NCBI GenBank assembly: GCA_947172415.1
Contig: OX359190.1
Coordinates: 4,960,001-5,024,000 of the forward strand
Length of the DNA: 64,000 bases
Direction of reading: 5' to 3'
Origin: Chondrosia reniformis
Taxonomy: Eukaryota > Porifera > Demospongiae > Chondrillida > Chondrillidae
A model generated the notes under the pieces. The model did not search any database, was not told the DNA's origin, and worked only from the letters and a program-made list of their open reading frames with translations. Positions 55,122 to 64,000 of this stretch are shown here, piece by piece; the first letter of the stretch is position 1, and every line of letters starts with the position of its first letter. The translations under genes were made by a program, and so were the position numbers.

Positions 55122-55850
55122 CTACTCATTGTGAGTGGCATTCAACTGTTTATGGGCCCCCCTGTTGAGGTGGATGGTGTGCTGGCAGTCTAAGGAAGGG
55201 ACAGTCCCAAGCTGGGTGCCCTGCTTCCCTGCAGGTCGAGAATGCATGTCAGGGCCCAACACAGAAACGTTGGTTCCACGACTGCAGATTTCCTGAGTGG
55301 TTGCAGAGTATGGCACAGGGTATGCAGCAGCATATGCACTGGCGTATGGCCAGGAACGATGGGGTACCGGCAACTCCTCAGACTCGGCAGCTAGGTAGTT
55401 ATCTGTGTCGCGCCTATCCCATTGAAGCAAAGAGTTGAGTGCAGTGGCCTGCCTAAAGGCTCGATCGTAGCGAAGTAACATACCTGGTTGACCCTGCCAA
55501 GCCATACACATAATGATGTAGGAATAGGTGAATAGTGCACTTGCCCGAGCTGGATTATTCAGAGAGGCCACTGGTGCGTAAGTAGAAAAGGCGAAAGCCC
55601 ACTCTAAGGGATTTTTGATAGGAAATTTCTTGCCCTCCTTGGTCTCATTGTCCTTTGGGTTCTCAAAATTGGCAGCTGCCAGTGACACGGTTAGGAGGCT
55701 TCCCAAGTCAGTGTACTTCCCCTGTTGGATGGCTGTCAGTATATGGATTGGAATTGGAGGCAGCCCAGGGTGGAGAGTGGCTGCCTTAGATGTAGTTGTC
55801 GCAGGGACTTTCTTTGAGGATACTGCGTCGCCCCAACCGAGGTGGCTGGT
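55122..55850 (-). pseudogene. DIRS-type ORF1 (gag-like)
   Basis: Upstream piece PPIPIHILTAIQQGKYTDLG runs into the frame 55706-55122: LLTVSLAAANFENPKD, EWAFAFSTYAPVASL, ARASALFTYSYIIMCMA, LLRYDRAFRQATALNSLLQW and DRRDTDNYL. The YDxxFR block with following W and the 'KIxxGxYxDLxxLL' start are features of ORF1 proteins of DIRS-like elements. The rest to 55122 is low in pattern. Upstream of 55850 the frame is lost. Together with the RNase H and recombinase it outlines one DIRS copy of about 2.1 kb that has lost its RT. Confidence 0.65.
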
Positions 55851-56164
55851 GTTGGTGTGGCTGGTAGGGACACTGATGGGACTGGTGTACTTCTTCCATT
55901 GTCATTAATTGGTTCCTTGAGAAATCTGTTGGATGGATCTAAATACAGAAAAGTAGCTAACAAACAGAAGGTCAACATCAAGAAAATCCACCTAAATATA
56001 ATACAAAAACTAATTGATTGTGGCTTAGCTTTGATCTGTTCCATGTAGTTATTTTTCCTGCCTCTCTCTACCGGCCTTTCTGATGTCACCAGGACCTTTT
56101 ATGTGGAAGGTACATATTGAGAAAAAGCATTGTATAAAAAATATTACAAATCTAGGTTAAATGA

Positions 56165-56585
56165 ACAAGTATTTCGAGTTTAAAAACCCGTGGGGCTACT
56201 GCCCCCCGAATAAACTCGAACTACTTGGCCGTATCTTTGGCATTTAATATATATATTCGTAATACTAACGATTGAGGATGCTTAAGTGTCCTGAACATTA
56301 TAGAAAAGCTTCGTTAACTAAAGCTTCCTGAACGCCGCTATTTGCAAAACGATGTATTGATGTATAAATTAAGTATTATTAAGTATTATAATAGTTGCGT
56401 ATATATGAACCTGTATTAAATATATATCGATGTATAAATAAAGTGTTATAATAGTTGCGTATCAACCCGTATTATATATATAGATATATATATATCTATA
56501 TATATATATATCTTTCCGTAACATGAAGCCATACAACGTAATTGGCAAATGAAAACAATATAAGGGGCTGCCATAGGCAGCCCCT
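56165..56585 (-). mobile_element. S4: complete S element, 421 bp, reverse orientation
   Basis: It starts (56584) GGGGCTGCCATAGGCAGCCC after a T-run and ends with hairpin 56165-56227, return arm CGAAATACTTG, then TTCAT. The TA tract in its middle is expanded (56470-56512) and the TACGAGTT/GTTGCGTAT repeats are partly duplicated. No insertion inside. Confidence 0.8.
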
Positions 56586-56712
56586 AAAAAGGAATATATA
56601 TATACTTCCGAAAGTACGGTTAACTGTATTTGCATTAGATGAAACACGATAGGTGTTAAATGACAATGAATTTATTTAACTGTATTTATGAATATCATTG
56701 CACCTGCCGAAA

Positions 56713-56801
56713 ATGTCGGCCAAGTGTCATTGTGAAGAAAATCGTTTTGTGCTTAGTCTAGAAGAACTGTTGGACAACGCCGATGCTTTCATAGTGATCA
56801 G
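56713..56801 (+). CDS. Possible first coding exon of an interrupted gene
   Basis: ATG 56713 in a fair context (GAAAATGTC) opens MSAKCHCEENRFVLSLEEL then LDNADAFIVI and meets ATCA/GTAAGTG, a strong donor. I recognise no family. Within 150 bp the QP copy starts, so any downstream exons would be far away or lost. The evidence is only the open frame plus donor; it could be chance. Confidence 0.25.
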
Positions 56802-56949
56802 TAAGTGTTGCTATACAAAACTGTCGGCCTCGGTATCGATTCCTTCTTCATTAGTCAAGTTATGACCAAATGTGTGCCTGTTAATTACACTTAATAGTGC
56901 CATTTTCTTTATTATCTCAAGAAAGGAAAGCTGTATTAAAATATATATA

Positions 56950-58370
56950 TATATATTAGTACAAGTTACAATATACTAAGGTAATTAATTAATTAAGATA
57001 AATAATATAAATAATTCATATGATTCCGGGAAAGGACCCAGCAACAGAATGGGCATATTATCAAAAGGTTAAGGGTATAAAACTCATTTTAAATTAACGG
57101 ATTTTTTAATTAGGTCTCCGTTTGGTAGAAAACGGAGGACAAATCTGCATAAAAAATGCCATAGGACTATAGAAAACCTATAGGAAAAGTATATTGAAAC
57201 CAAGTGTTATATTAATAAAAATTATCAATTGGTCAGATCACTGTGAAACTGACATATATCATGGTACATGTGTATGACAAACGTCTGGCGAAGCTTTGCT
57301 TAATTAAAGTTTCAAAATAATCAAGATACGATGAAGAATGCAAGGCTATGATTGCACAATCTGGTGATGTATTGTGATGTTTCTGTAGTGCGTCCCCAAC
57401 ACCCTCGTATACACATTGAATGTATGATCATGTGACGTTGCAAAAACATCACCCCCTTGTTGCAAAAGAAGATCATCCTTTCGAGAACAGCTATGACAAG
57501 TGGACACTCTCCTATGAGAAGGAGCTACAAAATAAACGAGTTGTAGCAAAGGTTAGATAAAGCGTATTTGTGTACGTTTCCATTAAGTTTGAAGCAGAAT
57601 TGTCCCATATTGATGCAAAAGAAATTCGTTTAGTCGACCGTATTGAAACTTTGGTAATTTAAGCTGTCTTCTCTTCTTACGCATTTTGTTCCATTTTACT
57701 TGTCCATGTGTAGGAATTAGGAGTGTTTGTTGCGATCATCATGAGAATAAAGCCTTGTTGAGCTTCAGCAACATGAGTTTACTAATTTCCTAGTTGATAT
57801 ACCCAGTCCTGTATTACTGATGAAGACCTCCGGGTTGAAACCTCCAGAATTAGTAAATTTATGTTACTGATGTTCAACAAGACTTAGGTCACACTGTTGC
57901 AGGCTTTGAAATTCTTAACTACTGCATAGAGAGAAGTAGTTGATACAGATCATCCAATTGCAAGGTAGAACACATGGCCTACCAATTACCTTTTCACACC
58001 TTAGTATAGACTGAAGATGATGCATCTGCATTCCATATATCACCAAAAGTTCCAGTCTTAAAGGAGCCTCAGCTAATTACCACAGCAGATTTGATTTGCT
58101 TTGTGAGGGAGCTAAGAATACGGGTCCGACAGTTGGTTGCATGCATTCGCATAATCAACAGGGTTAGAGACCATTTTGTAACTTGTACACAAGGACATAA
58201 AAGGCCAAGGCTTTTATACGTATGTCATATGATGTCCCTTCTCTCGATGCAGTAGTTGAGAATTTCAAAGCCTGCAACAGTGTGACTAAAGTCTTGTATT
58301 GCTTAAAATACTGATTATCTTATGGATTACTTGGATTTCTTTAAATTTATAACTTGCACTATAGATATAT
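56950..58370 (+). mobile_element. QP3: older, diverged copy of QP with one shortened palindrome arm
   Basis: Q part 56950-57890 starts TAGTACAAGTTACAATATAC and follows Q1 with many substitutions. P part 57893-58370 has a nearly whole left arm to the loop (AAAAGGCCAAGGCTTTTATA, 58199), then the right arm jumps from GATGTCCCTT to CTCTCGATGCAGTAG, losing over 200 bp. The Q part is roughly collinear, so QP is an old family with recent copies at 22 and 48 kb. Confidence 0.75.
57756..57875 (+). ncRNA. Hammerhead-like motif of QP3 with complete core boxes
   Basis: Outer arms GTTGAGCTTCAGCAACATG and its partner around 57853-57874. Core CTGATGA, AGACC-TCC-GGGTT, GAAAC; the following CTCC replaces the usual GTC. 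Lacks the CATG insertion of the other two copies. Confidence 0.45.
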
Positions 58371-58384
58371 ATATTAACATATAT

Positions 58385-58642
58385 ATAATACGAGTTCATA
58401 CACAACTATTGTAACACTTAATTTATATGTCAATACATCATTTTTGATAATGGCAGCATTCAGGAAGCTATAGTTAACGAAACTTTTCTGTCTCTATTTA
58501 TTATGTTCAGGACAATTAAGCGTCCTCATGCAATCGTTAGGTATAAGAATAAATATATTAAAGCCCAACGATGCGGTCAAGTAGTTGGAATTAATTTGAG
58601 GGGCGGGAGCCCCAAGAGTTTTAAACTCGAAATACTTGTTCT
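58385..58642 (+). mobile_element. S3a: right part of an S element (subtype 1) after QP3
   Basis: TAATACGAGTTCATACACAA, GCATTCAGGAAGCTATAGTT, CCCAACGATGCGGTC, then hairpin arms AAGTAGTTGGAATTAA and TTTAAACTCGAAATACTTG around GGGGCGGGAGCCCC. More diverged than S5 or S6. Confidence 0.7.
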
Positions 58643-58644
58643 TC

Positions 58645-58952
58645 AGAAATAATGTTCACGTATGGCTTCCTGTTCGTAACCTTATATATATATCCATATT
58701 TGTTGCCAAAATGGCAGATGCTCAGCTGGCTTTCATTTTCTAGCTTTCGCCTCCTTTACATCGAACATTGAACAAATGAAAAGGATTTTATAACCGCCTT
58801 TGCATATACTATGTAATATAAAGCTTGCACAAAAATGTTTTCTACCAGATTGACGGCAATTAAGCACCGCCCGGAATCTGTTAACCGGATATCTAAGAAC
58901 CAGCGAGTAGTTCGAGTGTGCATGAGTTTGTTAAACTCCAACTACCTGTTCA
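58645..58952 (+). mobile_element. S3b: adjoining S element of subtype 2
   Basis: CGTATGGCTTCCTGTTCGTA, a TATATATA tract, CCAAAATGGCAGATGCTCAG, ATAAAGCTTGCACAAAAATG, TGTTAACCGGATATCTAAGA, and a decayed end hairpin (GTAGTTCGAG ... TAAACTCCAACTACCTG) followed by TTC. It lies head to tail with S3a. Confidence 0.65.
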
Positions 58953-58954
58953 TA

Positions 58955-59990
58955 TTGTCATTGATCTCAAGTACTTTGTGACACCCAGGAGAATCACAAT
59001 GGTGGGCTGTATATGTTTCATACAATCTATGAAGACTATATGTTGTCATTCAATTATACGAAAGTGTCCTTTAGCGAGGCAACAAAAGGAAAAATGTTTA
59101 AGGGTAATGCATCTTCACACTAAGATGAGACTTGAAGTATCATTAGCCTCAGAAGACCATCTTTAAAATGCCTCCTATCAAGACATTTTCTATCCTGACA
59201 GCTAAAGAATGTTTGGAATATGGGATTGTTATCTCTGTGGTGGTAATAAGGGGGACCTTAAGCACTATTACTATCCAAAGTCACATTGTGTCAGCTTCTG
59301 AAAACTTGGCTTCTGCAATTGTCATCTTCATGGCCATGAAAGTAGTAGTAAATATCAGCTCTCTGCTTATAACTAACCTGATCAATTAATTAATCAGCAT
59401 TGAAAGATGTCTTTATTTCATGGAAATGGTCCACATTCAGATATTCTTTTAATTGATGGCCCTATAGGGTTGTAAGCAGGTAGGTAAGGCATTGAATATG
59501 CCTGCTACTACAGCCCTTGGAGAATTACTTACACTTGTTGTCTCCTGCATGAGTGATGCTACAGTCAGCACCCTGATACTAACTGGGAAGAGTCTGTCCT
59601 AATTTGGGTGGTAATTGAAATGCCATCTCAGTGGAGCCGTTGTAGTCCCTTAGGGTTCCAGATAAGAAGGTCTTTCATGCATGGATATTACCAAAGTCTT
59701 CTGCAATGTTAAAAACCAAATATTATGCCATTCATATAGCAATTGGAGGCTACATCAATGGCCGGTGAACTACGTCCTGGTTGGTACTCCTACTTACTAA
59801 TGCCCAAATTTATGAAGAACCCTAAATCAATGTCAATAAGCATTAGGAGATAGAGCCATGGCCATGCATGAATGTGAATGCATATTCAGTTTCTTATCGC
59901 AATTATGACGACGTATCATGCAGGATGATATAATGTTGGTAATATAATAAAAATAGTTATGTTAAATAGGATATGTAGTTAAGTCAATGT
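58955..59990. other. Interval with no recognisable gene
   Basis: Open frames at 58918 and 59168 have no family pattern. Around 59620-59700 one frame reads MPSQWSRCSPLGFQIRR, suggestive of coding origin but not identifiable. Confidence 0.35.
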
Positions 59991-59997
59991 TAGTTAG

Positions 59998-61465
59998 CAT
60001 ACACATAGGGCAACTGCATTCTCGTTGGGTGCTGTATTTTGAAGAGCTGCACTAGCTCTTTCATCCTTGGTGGAGAATGCAGTGATTCAAAAATGGTACA
60101 ATTAATCTGCAATAGTGCCAGTCCACTAACACATCTGGATGTCATGGTTTACCTGTGTGGTGTCTTTATCAATTTCAATTGGCTACAACTTGTTTCGCTC
60201 TCACATGAAGTGATAGGGAGAGTCAGAGCTAACTGGAGTAGAACTTTTATATTTGGGAAACTTGTATTATCACAATCACTGAGCACTGAATGCATCCACT
60301 AGCTTCTTTTGTCCTGGGCCTTGATGACCCCACTGACCGGTATTCTGTGGGAAATAAGATGGGATGGCGAAGCTTGTGTTTTCATAAAAGGCCACTGCAT
60401 TTGCCAGCTTTTCGGGGATGCCTGCATCATGATCAGACCTTTCACAAGTACTGCAGCATTCACTGGGAAGAATCTGTAGGAGGCCAAGACTGTAACCAGG
60501 ATTGTCAACAAATCTACTTTGTAATTCACCAATGACATGGGAGACAAACACGTCGTAGATCGTGAATAGAAAATAGAACTCTGCACTCTGAGTTTCAACA
60601 TTACTATGGTGGACTTGCCTCCCGTTGACTCCAGGCATGAGGAGTTGAAATTCCTCCCCATGCAGGTCTTCACCCAGTTTGGTTGCCTCTGTAAAGATAC
60701 TGGAGAACACACTCTCTCACCTGCTTCTCATCCCCTTTACATTGTCTGTGACCTCATTGTATGCATAGGAAACATCAACAGCTTCCATTTGCAGCTTCCA
60801 AGTCAATACCCTGAGATTGGCCAGCACTTCCAGGAGGATCTTTAGAGCAACCAAGAAGGAAGCTGACTAAGTGTGGTGGAGTAACCCTCTGGCATTTGTT
60901 ACGGTCTGTTCATCCCAATCCTAGTCACAGCAGAGATTCCCAAATTGTCTTGGGAAGACCATGGTTCATAGAGCCATAACAAAAGCAGGGAGAAACTCCA
61001 CGAAGGCAGCATGCATCTTTCAGCTTCTTTGTTTGTCTGCTGGGTACAACTCCACAGTTTGATCGAGCATTAGCTGCCACTTAGCTGAAAACTTGAAAAA
61101 CTGTGCTACTTCTCCAATAAAGGATTAAGCATTAAGGCCATCCTGGATTTTGCAAGCCGAAACCACTGCTAGATTAATCTGGTGTGCAGCACAGTGGGTG
61201 TAGATTGCCAGGAGCTTGTTGCTGCACAATGGCTGTGCATCCTGACCTAGACCCTGCCATGTTGGAAGCTCCGTTGTAACACTGCCCCTGTTGAGTTTGA
61301 CAGTGGCAAACCCTAAGCTGTCCGGCAGTGAAGAATTGTACTTATCCTCTCTATTGAGGGTGGAAGCATTGATCTTCGGCTCCAAAAAGTGTCCCAATAT
61401 CAAACTCAGAAGCAAAAGTGGAAGCATCAGCGCATTCACCACCATCATCACCATGGCTCAATGTA
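59998..61465 (-). pseudogene. hAT transposase remnant (ZMYM1-like), from DGA block to dimerisation domain
   Basis: On the minus strand, in order: LAIYTHCAAHQINLAVVSAC (61230); FIGEVAQFFKFSAKWQLML (61105); FVEFLPAFVMAL; LKILLEVLANLRVLTWKLQM and EAVDVSYAYNEV (60850-60740); then the frame 60710-60276 with FTEATKLGEDLHGEEFQLL, NGRQVHHSNVETQSAEFY, VFVSHVIGELQSRFVDNPG and LLQILPSECC. Finally 60290-59998 gives FPNIKVLLQLALTLPITSCE, SCSQLKLIKT, LSGLALLQIN-like and PRMKELVQLF, the hAT C-terminal dimerisation domain. Order and spacing match ZMYM-like hAT proteins. Several stops and frameshifts; no TIRs found. Confidence 0.75.
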
Positions 61466-61469
61466 TAGG

Positions 61470-62845
61470 TAGCTGCCAATTCAGTTTGAGGGATATCCTA
61501 CTACAACTTAGACCGTATGCTTCAAGTAGTAGAAGTTTAAAGCTATTTCAAAAGTTTGACTTTAGCCAATACTACCCCCTTAAGATAGACAAAACACAGA
61601 ATAGAACATTCAATTGTTATTTGACGTTTGTTATCTATTTGGAATACTAAGGCAGTGATTTTGTGAAGATTTGGTAGTACTGAGTAACCAGTTGCACACA
61701 GTTGATCAAGGGTCACTGCCTGCTTCAGACTCATTCTCAGAATGAGTGCTGACTTTCTGCTAGCTATTTTTTCATTAAAACGATCCAGAAATTCTTTAAC
61801 TTTGTTACTACTACAGGCTAATTCAATCACTTCACTTCATTCACCAGGCGACTTACTACATTGATTGACTGTGCTCTTGTAAGCCACCCTGCAAAATACA
61901 TATAACACTCTCAAATTTCTGAGTAATATAAATACATTGTATAATTATACTCTGGAGCAATCAGCCATCCATCAAAATCCTCCTCTTCATTCAGAATGTA
62001 GTATACTTTTCTAGTTTCTCTCTAAAATAGTGGCTATAATCATGCATGGATGCAACATATTCAAATGCTTACCCTGACTTCCAGTGGAACATTCTTTGAA
62101 TGCGGTGCTTTTAAACGATGAACCACTAATACCAGTACTAGTACCACTACTGCTGGCAACTTGCTCTTTTAAGGTATGTACACAATGAATAGTGGCTTGC
62201 AATTCCTCTGTTAAAGTCAGCAAGACTTGATTAGTCTTGAAAAGAAAAGAGCTCATGACTGGGAAGGGGAGGGGCTCGTTGGTAACTTCCCCTTGTCAGC
62301 CATTTATAGCACAAAAAACAAGCCCTGGCAATGTGTAAATGTCGTCGGTTTATAATAAGTTTAAGTCACTAAATTCCTGACTAAGATTACGAATTGGCTA
62401 CTAAAAGCAAGGAAGATAATTGAAGGTATCCTAATATATGACTGTACTTTTACCATGACCAGTTTGAACCGTGCATGCAGTTTTCTCAGTAATAAATGGC
62501 AAGTCTGTATATTTATCAAACTGTGTAGTTAAGAAGGGGGGCTGAAGCCCCCTGTTGCCCCTCCCTGGATCCACCCTTGAAAGTGCCACTTCTGTTATTT
62601 CTAGAGAAGAATTGTCCCAGCCCTAATAATTATATATATCAATATTGGGATGCGGCTAACAATAATTCCATTCAATAATAATCATATGCATACACGGGTA
62701 GAGGATATGACTTCTATGCTACATGGGAGAAATTATCCTGAACCAAATGGGAATAGAGGATTTCCTCTGACACTGGCCTCTATGTATGGACAAATATAGC
62801 ATTGCCCTGTGTCTTCAATTAATAATTAACTTACTTATCCGCAAA
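61470..62845. other. Interval with weak or no coding signal
   Basis: Frames at 61543-61830 and 62011-62256 (minus) are open; the first may be an upstream exon of the hAT remnant but I cannot show it. A hairpin GGGGGGCTGAAGCCCCCT at 62536 resembles the S end cores, without the rest of S. Confidence 0.35.
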
Positions 62846-62849
62846 CGTT

Positions 62850-63480
62850 GTCACCAACACCTTTTAGAAATGGATGCATATTTAATAAGGACTTCGCTAC
62901 CAGGGTGCAAAAAGAGCCCTATCTGGATTTAATTACACAACATAAATTTGTGAAACGAAATCTTGGACAATCTCATTCCTAATTGATGGCGTGAGCATTT
63001 TCTTCTACTCCTCTGTACTTCCAGGCCGTATCCAACTCATTATCATTGGTCTCCACACATATGGAATTGTAAAGTTACTGTGGGAAAAAGCTAATGCTGA
63101 TGATTCCATGTCATCAGATTCCACAGGACTACTGTCAGGTAATGATCCAAAGATGGGGGAAGACTGACTGGCATACAGAGAAACACATTGGCTCTGTGGT
63201 ATCTGTGATGCCGATATTATGGCATCACTCAAGCCCTGATTAGAAGCCTACATTTAATGGATGGAATGGGATAGGAATTTACAACACCATTTTCACACCT
63301 GCATGCATGCATGAATATACATCATACAGATATCTGTCAACTCCAGGCTTGGAGGCTAGACTTTTGATATCTGCTTTAGTCATCTCCAAGAAACTCCCAC
63401 CGTCAATTGCATTCTCTGCAACATATATATTCAGTACACATTTCACAATAAGTGGCTGTGGTTTCTGAGTAGTATATTTA
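62850..63480 (-). pseudogene. SAMD3-like gene fragment (SAM-domain tail and following conserved block)
   Basis: Minus-strand blocks: NAIDGGSFLEMTKADIKSLA then SKPGVDRYL (63415-63325), like the second half of a SAM domain; a serine-rich linker frame 63232-63005 (SLYASQSSPIFGSLPDSSPV); then, from 63000, MLTPSIRNEIVQDFVSQIYV and, in a shifted frame, KSLLNMHPFLKGVGDNVCG ending near 62840. The last two recall the 'LTPxLRxxIV...KYPFLKDVGDNVCGYGSW' region of SAMD3-like proteins repeated in sponges and cnidarians. The frame change at about 62930 may be decay or a small intron. Upstream exons are not visible. Moderately sure of the family, unsure whether it is alive. Confidence 0.45.
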
Positions 63481-63639
63481 ATAGGATGCATTGTTGCTTC
63501 CTCCTGCACAGAAGACCGTTTAAAAACTTCAGCTATGACCATGCAGGGTATAATTGTCCCTAAAGTATACATCAGGGCAAATTGATTAGGTTTACTTAGA
63601 CAATTGAGTGACAGGAACTGTCCAAAAATATACAACTTG

Positions 63640-64000
63640 TGAATTGAATAATATTTAAAAGTTGTTAATTGAATTTATACAATAACAAGGGAAAAGGTCT
63701 AAAGAATCCCACCAAATCTCCTCCACATACCTATACATGTCTCTTTCAAAGTAATAGTTATATAATGTAACAATATGAAAGCAACATCTCTCTACATAAT
63801 ACAGAATCTACGGAAAATGTAAATTATCGCGGCTGAAAATTGATTTGCCAAATTACAGTGGATTGGCTGGTAGGGTTTAGTCAACACTTCGACTTTCAGA
63901 CTCTTACTTATATATTGTAAGGGAGACAAGTCTAACTATACATGGAGCAGATTTGGTGGACATTCCTCACATATGAATTTATTGCGCTTATTTGCAATGA
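63640..64000. other. Window end, nothing recognised
   Basis: No supported gene or element end. Confidence 0.4.

Noticed and set aside
59618-59850. Frame MPSQWSRCSPLGFQIRR.. as a transposase
   Set aside because: Suggestive composition, but I could not place it in any family and flanking frames are closed.

Overview
The window looks like a repeat-dense stretch of a marine invertebrate nuclear genome. It is AT-rich, has intron-like junctions, and carries animal-type transposable elements only. A sponge (demosponge) or another early-branching animal is my best guess. The guess rests on the mix of CR1-like LINEs with a 2A motif, Penelope-like elements, DIRS elements, ZMYM-like hAT copies, SAMD3-like exons and BEN-domain coding sequence. 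I have no single diagnostic gene. I see no rRNA, tRNA, CRISPR array or bacterial operon. Nearly all coding signal is mobile-element protein, mostly broken.

Layout. 0-5.5 kb: an integrase-tail fragment, a LINE tail, a decayed zf-CXXC gene with candidate introns, a tandem repeat, and a nest of DNA transposons (Tigger-like shell, inside it a hairpin-capped repeat here called S, inside that a pogo-like element, plus a Harbinger MITE). 5.5-10 kb: mostly empty, ending in the first copy (H-A) of a repeat with a 240-bp terminal hairpin. 10.3-12.5 kb: 73-bp tandem repeat, hAT remnant, and a LINE N-terminus with a 2A peptide motif. 13.5-17.3 kb: a psq/CENP-B/DDE transposase between 200-bp inverted repeats, then a Harbinger N-terminus. 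17.4-20 kb: CR1-like LINE. 20.2-28.2 kb: a Gypsy element broken by CENP-B fragments, an inverted duplication, a 2.1-kb element here called QP, and a LINE. 28.3-33.7 kb: H-B, another LINE, a Penelope-like element and a Tigger MITE. 33.7-35.8 kb: a decayed copy of a repeated invertebrate gene family, split by an S element. 37.2-43.1 kb: a complete piggyBac-type element with TTAA duplication and a full-length LINE with a 12-bp target duplication. 43.1-48 kb: Gypsy and Penelope remnants, one apparently intact Tc1/mariner element, and a BEN-domain gene or pseudogene. 48-50.2 kb: S with QP inserted. 51-56 kb: Gypsy, Penelope 5' end with a hammerhead-like motif, H-C, and a DIRS element. 56.1-59 kb: further S and QP copies. 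60-63.6 kb: hAT remnant and SAMD3-like exons.

The most unusual content is three non-coding repeat families that I do not recognise. S (~0.4 kb) starts with a GGGGCTGCC-type hairpin and ends with an AAGTAGTTCGAGT-type hairpin. The two hairpins of a copy match in subtype, and copies sit between T-runs. QP (~2.1 kb) has a hammerhead-like core in a 31-bp stem plus a palindrome with 480-bp arms, and lies in or beside the TA-rich middle of S in three places, in both orientations. H (~0.75 kb) ends in a long hairpin whose two arms change together between copies. None encodes an obvious protein, so they would need enzymes supplied from elsewhere.
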